DNA from: Hymenobacter plasmatis
GTDB lineage: Bacteria; Bacteroidota; Bacteroidia; Cytophagales; Hymenobacteraceae
NCBI RefSeq assembly: GCF_020711255.1
Contig: NZ_JAJFAW010000003.1
Span: 124,001 to 188,000 of the forward strand
DNA: 64,000 nucleotides
Direction: 5' to 3'
Position numbers and translations under genes: made by a program. This document shows, piece by piece, positions 54,298 through 64,000 of the stretch. The notes below the pieces were generated by a model, which was not told the origin of the DNA, made no database searches, and saw only the letters and a list, made by a program, of their open reading frames with translations. Position 1 is the first letter of the stretch. Every line of letters begins with the position of its first letter.

Positions 54298-54740
54298 GTG
54301 CTGCGGGGGCCAGTTCCGTCACGGCTTTCTGAGCAAGGCGGAGGCTGAATACGCAGGGGAATTACGGGTTAACCGAAAGCCGGATTCCGTATTTCTGGCA
54401 CCCCCAGGCCTGTTTTTGCGCCGTAAATTTAAGTGAGCTACTTGTTACGGCATATCCGGCGTAGCGATGAGCTGGGGAATACCGGTCAGTGAGATTGCAC
54501 ACTGCTATTGCCGCCCCAAACTACCAACACAGGCGCTCCCGCTCGTACCCAGCCGTGGGAACGTCTGTGCTGGATAGGCTGCCCGCTGATTCTCAGTTAT
54601 TCTAGGCGGGCCCACGGCTGCGCTTGCCGTTAACTATTGGGCAAATAAGGGACTTGAATGGACGGTTGCCGTATAGGTAGCAGGGGATGCACGCGTCCCA
54701 AAATTGGCTTTAGCAAGGCCTTAGGCTTATATTTTACTTG
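54298..54740. other. 443-base intergenic region with a possible structured RNA upstream of otsAB
   Basis: No coding frame is credible. At 54550-54620 the outer arms CAGCCGTGG and CCACGGCTG enclose an inner pair GCCCGC (54581-54586) with GCGGGC (54606-54611), giving a nested two-stem structure. About 120 bases then lead to the start of otsAB. It could be a regulatory leader, an attenuator or a chance fold. TTATATTTTACTTG immediately before the start is AT-rich. Confidence 0.4.
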
Positions 54741-56951
<2,211 letters not shown>

Positions 56952-56991
56952 GGCCGCTCGCTGTATCTCGCTCACAACTGTCTGTAATCGT

Positions 56992-57128
56992 CTGTCATGC
57001 AGAGCGCAGCGAAGCATCTTATCCCCGCGGAACGACTCGTTCTAACTTGATAAGATGCTTCCTTCGTCAGCATGACAGAAGATTTGGTTAGTTGTGAGGT
57101 AAAGATGCTTCGCTGCGCTCTGCATGAC
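56992..57128. repeat. REP-like palindromic element, copy E, composite, reversed
   Basis: A hairpin (56992-57078; outer CTGTCATGCAGAGCGCAGCG, right end GATAAGATGCTTCCTTCGTC then AGCATGACAG) comes first. Then follow a 20-base spacer and a single inverted arm (57099-57128, GTAAAGATGCTTCGCTGCGC then TCTGCATGAC). The 137 bases are the same plan as C and D but flipped. The two hairpin arms belong to the two sub-types (CAGAGCG and CTGACG), as if the element was recombinant. Confidence 0.9.
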
Positions 57129-57154
57129 CGGCAGCAATTCAGCTCAACCCCCAC

Positions 57155-57412
57155 TCACCGCATGATTTTGCCGTGCAAATCCCAGTGGCTGGATTTCACT
57201 TCCAAGCTGTTGGGCTGGCGCTTGATGGTGCGGGTGTAGCGCTGGCCGGCAATCAGGCCATCGGGCCGGCGCTTGCCGAAAAACAAGGTCACGGGCTCGC
57301 CGTGCTCGTTGGTGACGAAGGTGATGTCGTAGCCCTTAAACACGTCGTCGATGCTGGTGGAGGGCTCAAACGTCTTGCTCAGTTTCTTGTGGAGCTCGCG
57401 GTGCAGGGGCAT
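57155..57412 (-). CDS. Conserved small protein of unknown function
   Basis: An 85-residue soluble protein starting MPLHRELHKKLSKTFEPS. The conserved-looking core is DVFKGYDITFVTNEHGEPVTLFFGKRRPDGLIAGQRYTR, beta-rich with Gly-Lys/Arg-Pro turns. The size and the basic strands suggest a small binding domain, but no named family is recognised. It is convergent with otsAB, and AGCTCAA (57141) lies 8 bases beyond its stop. It may be co-transcribed with the kinase upstream, since the gap to that gene is 89 bases. Confidence 0.7.
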   Translation of the reverse strand: MPLHRELHKKLSKTFEPSTSIDDVFKGYDITFVTNEHGEPVTLFFGKRRPDGLIAGQRYTRTIKRQPNSLEVKSSHWDLHGKIMR

Positions 57413-57501
57413 GGGGCGGGGTAGAATGGTGAGTGGTTTTTTACGACTACTCTTCCCCCCGTGGTTGGCGGTTTCGCCGGTTTTTTCAGCTCAATTTGCT
57501 G

Positions 57502-60063
57502 CTAAGCCGGCAGGGACGCTGGCGGCAGCTGGGTGCTGGGCACACGAATACGAATTTGGGTGCCCCGCTCCGGCGACGATACCATGAACAGCTGGCCGTT
57601 GAGCAGCTTCACCCGGTCGTGCAGGGCATTGAGGCCCATGCCGTCTTTGCGGGGCTGGGCGGCGTCGAAGCCGTGGCCGTTGTCGCTGACTTGCAGCTCG
57701 AGCCAGCCTTCGCGCGCGGTGAGCTGCAGGTGGGCTTCGGTGGCGTCGGCGTGCTTCGCAATGTTGTTGACCAGCTCCTGCGCCATGCGGTACACAGCCA
57801 GCGCCAACGACGGGCTGAGCGGCGGCAAGGCCCCCACCAAACAGTGCAGGCGCAGCTGCGTGCTATTGAAATCGTGGCAGATGGCCCGTACCGCCACGGC
57901 TAGCCCAAAGTCCTGCAGAATGGTGGGCAGGAGCTGGTGCGAGAGTGTGCGGGTCTGGGCAATGGCGGTGGTCAGCATTTTCACGGCCTTGCGCTTGCCT
58001 TCCTCAAAGGCGCTGGCATCGGCGGTGGCCGAGAGCTGGTCGAGGTGCAGCTGGGCGGCGTAAAGCAGCTGGCCCAGGCCGTTGTGCAGGCTCTCGGCAA
58101 TGCGGCGGCGCTCTACTTCCTGGGCGTCGAGCACGGCGTTGGCCAGCTGTTGCTGTTGGGCCAGCTGCAGGCGCAGCAGCTCGGCGGTGGCCCGCTTGCG
58201 GGCCGTGATGTCGTGCCAGGTCACCACCAGCCCGTCGCCGAGCGGGGCGGCCGACACGTGAAACCACGCCTCGGCCCCATCGGTAACGTAATGGTGCTCA
58301 AAATCAGAGGCCTGCTGCTGCTCCACCACGTGGCGAAAGCGGGCAAACACGCCGCTGAGCTGCAAGTCGGCCTGCTGCACCAGCAGGCGCTGGCCTACCA
58401 GGTTGGTGCGCTGCAACAGGCGGTGGGCGGCTTCGTTGGTGAGCACCCATTCGAAATCGACGAGGGCTCCGGCTGCGTCGCGCACGCTTTTCAGCACTTC
58501 GAGACTGTCGAGGGTGGCGTTGAAAATGGCGTGGAGCAGGTCCTTGCTATCGCGCAGCGCCTGCTCCGATGCCTTGCGGTCGGTGATGTCGAGCGAGGCG
58601 GAAATGATGCCATCGTCGAGCCGCGTATACGAAGCGTCAAACCACACTTTGGCAAAACCGAAGTCATGGTAGAGCTCCAGCCGCTGCGGCCGGCCCGTTT
58701 CTACTACCTCCGTAATGCGCTGCCACACGGGGAGCTGCTGCAGGCCCGGCAGCTGGTCCGACATCAGCTGGCCGCTGGCCCCCCTGGCGATGCCCATCCG
58801 TTTCACCATGGTCTGGTTGAGGGTGTCGGCCCGCAAATCCACCAGCTGGCCCTCCTCGTTGCGCACGGCGCGGTAGTACCCCAGCTGCACCGGCACCGCT
58901 TCAAAAATGGCGTTCAGCCGCTCGTTGGCGTGGCTCAGCTGCAGCTCGGTGTTTTTGCGGGAGGTAATGTTTTTGACGGTGGCCACTACGCCGCCGCTCA
59001 TTTGCACGGCCGTCCACCGGAACCAGGCGGGGGTGCCGTCGCCTTCGTAGTACTGCTCCGTGTCGAGGCGCTGGCCCGTTTCGGCGGTTTCCACCAGCTT
59101 ATCAAACATGTCCTGGACTTTGGCGTGCGGCCACAGCGCCAGCATGCGCAGGCTGCTGGCCTGGCAGCCCGCCATCTCATTGGCAGCGGCGTTGGCCAGC
59201 ACAATGTCAAAGTCGATGATGCGTCCGGCGTCATCGCGCACACTGCGCAGCGCATACAAGGCCAGCGCCGAGCTGTTGAACACGGCTTCGAGCAGGTCCT
59301 TGCTCACGCGCAGCTCGTCTTCGGCCTGTTTCAGCTCCGTAATGTCGCGGGCAATGACCAGCACGCGGTGCACCTGGCCGTCCACAAACTCCGGCACCAG
59401 GCGCGAATAAAAGTACTGCTCGCCCGCTGGTGTTGTGTATTGATTGTAATGGGTTTGCGGCTCGCCAGTGTCGAATACGCACTGCAGCTTTTTGGTGAAG
59501 CGCTCCAAGTTAGCGCCTGGGACCTCCATCTCAACCAGTGTTTTACCGATAAGGGACGCCGCCGAAAGTCCCGCTCGGGCTTGCAGCGCCGGGTTGGCGT
59601 AGCGCAGGCGCAAGTCGGCATCCCAGCGGGTGATGACGTCGGGAATGTTGTCGGCCAGGGCCAGGTACTGGTGGTGCTGCTCCCGCTGCTGCGTAATGTC
59701 TTGCCAGTACACCAGTACCTCGGCATCGGTGGGCTGGGTGCTCATGGCTATCCACTCCTGGCAGTCGGGCAGGAAGAACTCGCCCGTGACGGAGCCGGCC
59801 GCGCCGGGAGCGTCGAGCAGGGCCTGCCGGAGCTCGGCCGGGAAGCTGGCCGGAATGAGCTGGGCCAATGGCCGGCCGACCAGCTCGTCGGCGGCGCGCC
59901 CCAGCAGGCGCGCGGCCTGGGGGTTCACCAATTTCAGCTCCCCCTGGCGGTCCAGCACCAGCACGGCCCACGGCAACAGCTCCAGCACCCGGTGGGCCAG
60001 CGCGGGCGCGGGGGCGCCCGCTGACGAAATGGAAGAAGGGTGGGGGAGGTGGTCGGTTATCAT
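57502..60063 (-). CDS. PAS-domain histidine kinase, HisKA_3 type
   Basis: An 853-residue cytoplasmic sensor kinase. PAS domains begin at about residues 20 (RVLELLPWAVLVLDRQGEL), 135, 265, 390 and 510, for example ALADNIPDVITRWDADLRL and LLEAVFNSSALALYALRSV. The kinase core is EVERRRIAESLHNGLGQLLYAAQLHLDQL with phospho-His in ESLHNGLGQ, then HATPase_c with AQELVNNIAKHADATEAHL, VSDNGHGFD and GMGLNALHDRVKLLNGQ. ATG 60063 is chosen; 42 upstream codons have no similarity to PAS kinases. No partner regulator is adjacent. Its close motif match to the kinase at 30.9-33.7 kb suggests paralogy. Confidence 0.9.
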   Translation of the reverse strand: MITDHLPHPSSISSAGAPAPALAHRVLELLPWAVLVLDRQGELKLVNPQAARLLGRAADELVGRPLAQLIPASFPAELRQALLDAPGAAGSVTGEFFLPDCQEWIAMSTQPTDAEVLVYWQDITQQREQHHQYLALADNIPDVITRWDADLRLRYANPALQARAGLSAASLIGKTLVEMEVPGANLERFTKKLQCVFDTGEPQTHYNQYTTPAGEQYFYSRLVPEFVDGQVHRVLVIARDITELKQAEDELRVSKDLLEAVFNSSALALYALRSVRDDAGRIIDFDIVLANAAANEMAGCQASSLRMLALWPHAKVQDMFDKLVETAETGQRLDTEQYYEGDGTPAWFRWTAVQMSGGVVATVKNITSRKNTELQLSHANERLNAIFEAVPVQLGYYRAVRNEEGQLVDLRADTLNQTMVKRMGIARGASGQLMSDQLPGLQQLPVWQRITEVVETGRPQRLELYHDFGFAKVWFDASYTRLDDGIISASLDITDRKASEQALRDSKDLLHAIFNATLDSLEVLKSVRDAAGALVDFEWVLTNEAAHRLLQRTNLVGQRLLVQQADLQLSGVFARFRHVVEQQQASDFEHHYVTDGAEAWFHVSAAPLGDGLVVTWHDITARKRATAELLRLQLAQQQQLANAVLDAQEVERRRIAESLHNGLGQLLYAAQLHLDQLSATADASAFEEGKRKAVKMLTTAIAQTRTLSHQLLPTILQDFGLAVAVRAICHDFNSTQLRLHCLVGALPPLSPSLALAVYRMAQELVNNIAKHADATEAHLQLTAREGWLELQVSDNGHGFDAAQPRKDGMGLNALHDRVKLLNGQLFMVSSPERGTQIRIRVPSTQLPPASLPA

Positions 60064-60363
60064 CCAGCAGGGGTTGCGCCGGGCAGGGCGAGAAGAAGGT
60101 GTACCGCCCAAAAGACGTCGGCCATGCTTTGCCAATAGCACCTGATGCACCTCAATAATGAAGTTAAAGGAACACAAATGTTGAGCCAAATCAAAACTCA
60201 GCCATTAGCCAATATCCGGGCAATCAACTAATTCTATGCCTGCGACAGATGCCACCAGGGCTGTCCTCACTGCCAGTAGCCCAACGCAATAGCCACCGTA
60301 CCGCCGCCGGCCTGGCGGGCCCCCACCGGCAGAGTCAGGCTGCGGGGCCCGGCCGGAAAAAGA
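60064..60363. other. 300-base intergenic region upstream of the kinase and after the ClC gene
   Basis: Nothing coding is recognised. It includes the kinase promoter (AT-rich around 60150-60240) and GC-rich DNA before the ClC stop. TTGAGCC (60181-60187), one base off the TTGAGCT heptamer, is present. No hairpin with a proper T run was found. Confidence 0.35.
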
Positions 60364-61683
60364 CTAGCTTTTTTTGCGGTGCGCCGAAATTTCGCCCAAC
60401 TGCCGGCCCTGCTCCCGGCCAAAGCGCAAGTGCTTGGCGTGCCCAATGACCTGGGCCGAATAAATACCGGTGTGCCCCGAAAACAGGTACGCCGCCGCGC
60501 AGGCCAGGGCCAGGTACACGCCGGCAGACGCGCCAAACAGCTCAAGCCCCATGAAGGTGCAGGCCAGCGGCGTGTTGGCCGCGCCCGCAAACACCGCCAC
60601 GAAGCCCATGGCCGCCAGCAGCGCCACCGGCAGCGGCAGCACCACCGCCAGCGCCGACCCCAACGCCGCCCCAATAAAGAACAGCGGCGTGACCTCGCCG
60701 CCCTTGAAGCCGCAGCCCAACGTGAGGGCCGTGAGCGCCAGCTTGAGCAGGAAATCCTGCGGCGGCAGTGGGGCCTGAAACGCCGCCACGATGGTAGGAA
60801 TGCCCAGCCCAATGTACTTGGTAGTGCCCAGCGCAGCCACCGCCAGGGCCACCAGCACGCCACCCACCACGGGCCGCAGCGGCGGGTAGGCAATGCGCCC
60901 AAACACGCGAGTAAGCCGGTGCGTGAGCGTGGCAAAGCCACGGGCCGTGAGCCCAAACAAGATGCCGCAGCCCACCGTGAGCAGCAGCGTGCCCGCCGTG
61001 ATGGGCGGCACCGCCAGCTGCGGGTAAGCCGTGTGGCCCACGCCCCAGGCCTTGGTAACCAGGTCGGCGCACACAGCCGCCAGAAAGCTCGGCACGATGG
61101 CGTCGTAGCGAATGGAGCCAATCAGGAAGACTTCGAGCCCGAATACGGCCCCGGCCAGTGGCGTGCCGAACACCGACGCAAACCCCGCGCTGATGCCCGC
61201 GATGAGCAGAATCTTGCGGTCGCGCGGGCGCAGGCCCAGCAGGCGCGTGAGCTGGTCGGCCAGGGTGCCGCCCATTTGCACAGCCGTGCCCTCGCGGCCT
61301 GCCGAGCCGCCAAACAGGTGCGTGGCCAGCGTGCCAAACAGCACCAGCGGCGCCATGCGCAGCGGTATAATTTGGCGTGGGTTGTGAATCTCGTCGATGA
61401 GCAGGTTGTTGCCTTTCACCACGCTCTGGCCCAAGTAGTGGTAGCTGGCCCCGATGATGAAGCCACCCACCGGCAGCAGCCAGATTACCCAGCGGTGCGC
61501 CTCTCGCCAGGCCGTGACCCAGTCGAGCGCCAGCAGGAAAAAGGCCGAGGCCGAGCCCACCAGCAGCCCCACACCGGCGCAAATCAGCAGCCAGCGGACC
61601 AGGAAAAGCAGGTGGGGCGTTTGCTCGATGGCCAGCGCGGGCCGAAACAACTGAAAGCGGGAGGGGCGAAGGGCCACAGGCAA
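60364..61683 (-). CDS. ClC-family chloride channel or antiporter
   Basis: A 439-residue inner-membrane protein with about ten to twelve hydrophobic segments. The family motif GGSAGREGTAVQMGG is present, carrying the gating Glu of the GREGP loop with Thr in place of Pro. GISAGFASVFGTPLAGAVFGLE and the later TLGCGFKGGEVTPLFFIGAALG (motif GGxxxP-like) are also typical. The first selectivity motif GSGIP is not seen; KGNNLLIDE stands there, as in a bacterial ClC subgroup. It is therefore a ClC protein, but whether it passes chloride, fluoride or exchanges protons is undecided. It is monocistronic, with its C-terminus ending AHRKKS. Confidence 0.87.
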   Translation of the reverse strand: MPVALRPSRFQLFRPALAIEQTPHLLFLVRWLLICAGVGLLVGSASAFFLLALDWVTAWREAHRWVIWLLPVGGFIIGASYHYLGQSVVKGNNLLIDEIHNPRQIIPLRMAPLVLFGTLATHLFGGSAGREGTAVQMGGTLADQLTRLLGLRPRDRKILLIAGISAGFASVFGTPLAGAVFGLEVFLIGSIRYDAIVPSFLAAVCADLVTKAWGVGHTAYPQLAVPPITAGTLLLTVGCGILFGLTARGFATLTHRLTRVFGRIAYPPLRPVVGGVLVALAVAALGTTKYIGLGIPTIVAAFQAPLPPQDFLLKLALTALTLGCGFKGGEVTPLFFIGAALGSALAVVLPLPVALLAAMGFVAVFAGAANTPLACTFMGLELFGASAGVYLALACAAAYLFSGHTGIYSAQVIGHAKHLRFGREQGRQLGEISAHRKKS

Positions 61684-61943
61684 GGGGGTAAAGCTGACAT
61701 AAAACCACGCTCCGCGGGCACGAGGCCGTGGTAGGCGTAGGAGTCATCAGCGCAGCGCCCCAAAGCGCTGGCGGTTCACGGTGGCACCCCATCACCGGAT
61801 TTAGAAGCTCAAATATAGGCGCTGTGCTCCCCAATTGAAACGGCCCTCGGTTGCCCGCGCCCGGGGGTGCATTGCCCCCAGGCCGGCTCTTGCGTAAGAG
61901 GTGTTTTTGCGGTCCGGCTTCCGGTGCCGTACCCGCCTCCGGC

Positions 61944-62663
61944 ATGTCTGTTTCTCCGCTCCTGTACTTTGTGCGCCACGTGTGGCAGCACCACCGCAAG
62001 CCGCTGGCCTGGTTGCTGGTGGGCTTCGTGCTGCCGTGGTTTGTGTTTGTGCGGCTGGCCCGCGAAGTATGGGAAGACGAAGGCCTGCCCGGCGACCACA
62101 GCATTCTGGAGTTTCTGCACGCCCACGCCACCCCCGCGCTCGATGCCCTGGCCGTGGGGCTGAGCCGGGCCGGCGGGCCGCTGGGGGCCTCGCTGCTCGC
62201 GGGGGCCATCTGGCTGGGTCTGCTGCTGGCCGGGCCGCGCCGGGCCCTGGCGTTCTTCGGCCTGGCAGTAGGCGGCGCGCAGCTGCTCAATCTGTCGGCT
62301 AAGTACCTGCTGCTGCGCACGCGGCCCTCGCTGTGGGTGTCTTTGGCTCCGGAAACGTCCTACAGCTTTCCCAGCGGGCACACCATGGCGGCCGCCGCGC
62401 TGGCGGCCGCGGTGGGGTTTCTGCTGTGGCGCACCCGCTGGCGCTGGCCGGCGGTGGCCGTGGGGCTGCTCTGGGCCGTGGGGATGGGCTGGAGCAGGAT
62501 GTACCTGGGCGTGCACTACCCCTCCGACGTGCTGGCCGGCTGGGTGGGCTCGGTGGGCTGGGTGGGTGGCTTGCACCTGCTCTTTTCCCGCTACTTCCGC
62601 GAGCTGGGAGTGGTGTGGCACGAGTGGGAAAACCGCGCCCTGCGCCGCCCGCTGGATGCGTAG
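61944..62663 (+). CDS. PAP2-family phosphatase
   Basis: A 239-residue membrane phosphatase of the PAP2 superfamily. The three catalytic motifs are KYLLLRTRP (KX6RP), SFPSGHTMAA (PSGH) and SRMYLGVHYPSD (SRX5HX3D), spread over about five to six membrane helices. Such enzymes remove phosphate from undecaprenyl pyrophosphate, phosphatidic acid or similar lipids on the periplasmic side of the inner membrane. The substrate is not decided. ATG 61944 is chosen because the upstream extension is Gly/Pro-rich and lies in a GC-rich leader. It is divergent from the ClC gene over 260 bases. Confidence 0.9.
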   Translation: MSVSPLLYFVRHVWQHHRKPLAWLLVGFVLPWFVFVRLAREVWEDEGLPGDHSILEFLHAHATPALDALAVGLSRAGGPLGASLLAGAIWLGLLLAGPRRALAFFGLAVGGAQLLNLSAKYLLLRTRPSLWVSLAPETSYSFPSGHTMAAAALAAAVGFLLWRTRWRWPAVAVGLLWAVGMGWSRMYLGVHYPSDVLAGWVGSVGWVGGLHLLFSRYFRELGVVWHEWENRALRRPLDA

Positions 62664-62742
62664 AAACGCAATGTTTTGCGTCTCGTCGTTGAACAACCCT
62701 CACGCGGCATGGCCCCGGAGACGCAAAGTGTTGCGTCTCTAC
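62660..62742. repeat. Double GAGACGCAA palindrome at the end of the PAP2 gene
   Basis: Two 25-base arms, GTAGAAACGCAATGTTTTGC with GTCTC (62660-62684) and GAGACGCAAAGTGTTGCGTC with TCTAC (62718-62742), are imperfect inverse copies and each is itself nearly palindromic. The PAP2 stop codon lies in the left arm. It is related to the element at 44847-44880. Confidence 0.78.
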
Positions 62743-62773
62743 ATCGTGCTGGTAGCTCAATTTGCGGGCGTGG

Positions 62774-63790
62774 CTAGGCGGTACTCCAGGGGCTGTTTCG
62801 GTTTCGGTCAGGGTCATTCTGCGCGCTTCGCAAGGCGCGTTCAGTGTCGGCCCGGGTTGCTTCGTTTTCCTGCAAGCTGCCGTGTTTGCTTTCCAGGTGC
62901 ACCGTTTGCACCAGTACTGCGTTTTTGTTGGGCTGAATTTCAGTGCCGTACTTGAGCACGTAGCACTTGGTGAACTCGGCCCCGAAATACAGGATAATGG
63001 AGGAGTAGTAAATCCACAGCAGCAGCACTACCAGGGAGCCGGCCGCGCCGTAGGCGGTGCTCACTTTGCTGCTCGTCACGTAGAGCGTGATGCCGAATTT
63101 GCCAATCATGAACAGGATGGCGGTGAAAATGGCCCCCACCGCCACATCCTTCCAGCGGATAATGGCATCGGGCAGCACTTTGTAGATAATGGCAAATAAG
63201 ACTGAGGTAATTAGCAGGGTAACAAACAGGTTGGCTACATAAACCAGGATAACGGTCGTGTCCGGGAATATGGCCTTGAGCTTGCCCATCAGTCCCTCCA
63301 CCAGCCCGCTGATAATCAGCGAGACAATCAGCAGAAAGCCCAGCCCCACGACGAGCAGGAAAGACGTAAGCCGGGCCTTGAGCAGCCGGCCCCAGCCCGC
63401 ATCGGGCCGCACCCGGAGCTGCCAAATGGTATTGATGGAGTCCTGCATTTCGCTGAAAAGCCCCGTGGCCGCCAGGATGAGTGTGGCAAAGCCAATCAGC
63501 GCATTGAGTGCATTGTTGCCATGCACGGCCGCATTTTTGATGATTTCCTGCACCTGGAAAGCCACCTGGGAGCCTACCAGGCCCTGAATCTGCCCGTACA
63601 GCTTGCCTTCCACCGCCTCCTGCTGCCACAGCAGCTCCGCCGAAAAGATGATGACCATGAGCATGGGCCCGAGCGAAAAGATGGCGTAATACGCCAGGGC
63701 CGCACTGAGCTTGGGCACTTTATCGTGCGAAAAGCTGGCGCCGGTCTGCCGGAATACGCCCCAGAGGCTGGTTGCGGTGAGCTGGCTCAT
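62774..63790 (-). CDS. YihY/BrkB-family membrane protein
   Basis: A 338-residue inner-membrane protein of the YihY/virulence factor BrkB family. It starts GVFRQTGASFSHDKVPKLSA ALAYYAIFSLGPML in the family manner (shown in two parts). It has about six hydrophobic helices, for example LLVVGLGFLLIVSLIISGLV, VANLFVTLLITSVLFAIIY and GSLVVLLLWIYYSSIILYFG, with AEFTKCYVLKYG at the end of the last. A hydrophilic C-terminal tail of about 50 residues follows. The function of the family is unsettled, despite the old link to RNase BN. It is convergent with the PAP2 gene. Confidence 0.9.
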   Translation of the reverse strand: MSQLTATSLWGVFRQTGASFSHDKVPKLSAALAYYAIFSLGPMLMVIIFSAELLWQQEAVEGKLYGQIQGLVGSQVAFQVQEIIKNAAVHGNNALNALIGFATLILAATGLFSEMQDSINTIWQLRVRPDAGWGRLLKARLTSFLLVVGLGFLLIVSLIISGLVEGLMGKLKAIFPDTTVILVYVANLFVTLLITSVLFAIIYKVLPDAIIRWKDVAVGAIFTAILFMIGKFGITLYVTSSKVSTAYGAAGSLVVLLLWIYYSSIILYFGAEFTKCYVLKYGTEIQPNKNAVLVQTVHLESKHGSLQENEATRADTERALRSAQNDPDRNRNSPWSTA

Positions 63791-63945
63791 GGTGAGTTCT
63801 CAACACCGGATGTACGTGACAAAGTGCTCGGATGCTACCAAAAAAACTTTCTGCTTCTACGGCTCAACTTGTTGCTGATGAGTCTATTTCTGGCCTTCGG
63901 TGCCTGAGTAATGCCGGATTATGGCCAGCAGTGCGGGGCTCACTT

Positions 63946-64000
63946 TTACTGCGGCAAGGCGCGCAACTCTGCCAGAGCAGCTTCGCTTTCGCGCCGCTCT
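63946..64000 (-). CDS. C-terminal end of a gene running off the window
   Basis: The minus-strand reading gives ERRESEAALAELRALPQ then TAA (complement of 63946-63948). The residues look like a charged helical tail, and the stop is followed by a non-coding gap before the BrkB-family gene. Only 17 residues are visible, so neither family nor reality can be confirmed. Confidence 0.4.
   Translation of the reverse strand, partial: ERRESEAALAELRALPQ

Noticed and set aside
57937..60024. A 695-codon plus-strand frame opposite the second PAS kinase
   Set aside because: Antisense shadow with Gly/His/Val bias; no motifs.

Overview
The window looks like chromosomal DNA of a GC-rich Bacteroidota bacterium, most likely Hymenobacter or a close relative (Cytophagales). 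This is inferred from a type IX secretion sorting domain on a secreted glycanase, a TonB-dependent receptor with an N-terminal carboxypeptidase-regulatory-like domain, Bacteroidota-style ECF sigma factor and TPR lipoprotein genes, many PAS sensor kinases, weak Shine-Dalgarno sequences and an abundance of palindromic intergenic repeats. No phage, insertion sequence with a transposase, CRISPR array or rRNA operon was seen. One tRNA gene (Leu, anticodon GAG) is present.

Layout. 0-3 kb: a truncated TPR lipoprotein gene, a decayed transketolase C-terminal fragment, a small secreted protein, then an operon of ECF sigma factor, membrane protein and Spy/CpxP-like protein. 3-10.5 kb: class III aminotransferase, TerB-like protein, 6-phosphofructokinase, MiaA, amidase and a glycosyltransferase. 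10.6-18.4 kb: a large hybrid histidine kinase with its single-domain response regulator, a PhnP-like hydrolase and the ribosome rescue factor RqcH. 18.6-21.9 kb: tRNA-Leu and an iron group (iron permease family protein, Dps, VIT-type transporter), then polyphosphate kinase 2. 22-24.9 kb: ABC exporter, DoxX and a 57-residue KGG stress protein. 25-33.7 kb: a signalling block with a STAS-like protein, a VbhA-like small protein, CheB, a CheB-CheR-PAS fusion and a PAS histidine kinase, but no chemotaxis receptors or CheA. 33.9-39.7 kb: a putative copper module (MbnP-like and MbnH-like proteins, TonB-dependent receptor, HMBD lipoprotein, HMA protein). 39.8-50.3 kb: a galactan-use locus (GH53 with a T9SS tail, GH2, a GH5-like enzyme, galK, galT). 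50.4-64 kb: DEDDh exonuclease with a DUF294 protein, otsAB fusion for trehalose, another PAS kinase, ClC channel, PAP2 phosphatase and a BrkB-family protein.

The genes suggest a free-living, stress-exposed heterotroph. Extracellular beta-galactan would be cut by the secreted GH53, trimmed by GH2, and the galactose fed into the Leloir pathway through GalK and GalT. Metal handling (iron and copper) and stress protection (Dps, KGG protein, trehalose, polyphosphate) recur.

The least expected content is non-coding. At least five copies of a palindromic REP-like element are present, three of them with the same 136-138 bp composite architecture. Two copies of a 240-bp-class terminal-inverted-repeat element lie in opposite orientation, and one of them has overwritten the 5' end of miaA. 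Several other hairpin families sit at gene ends, and the heptamer AGCTCAA recurs just outside gene boundaries.
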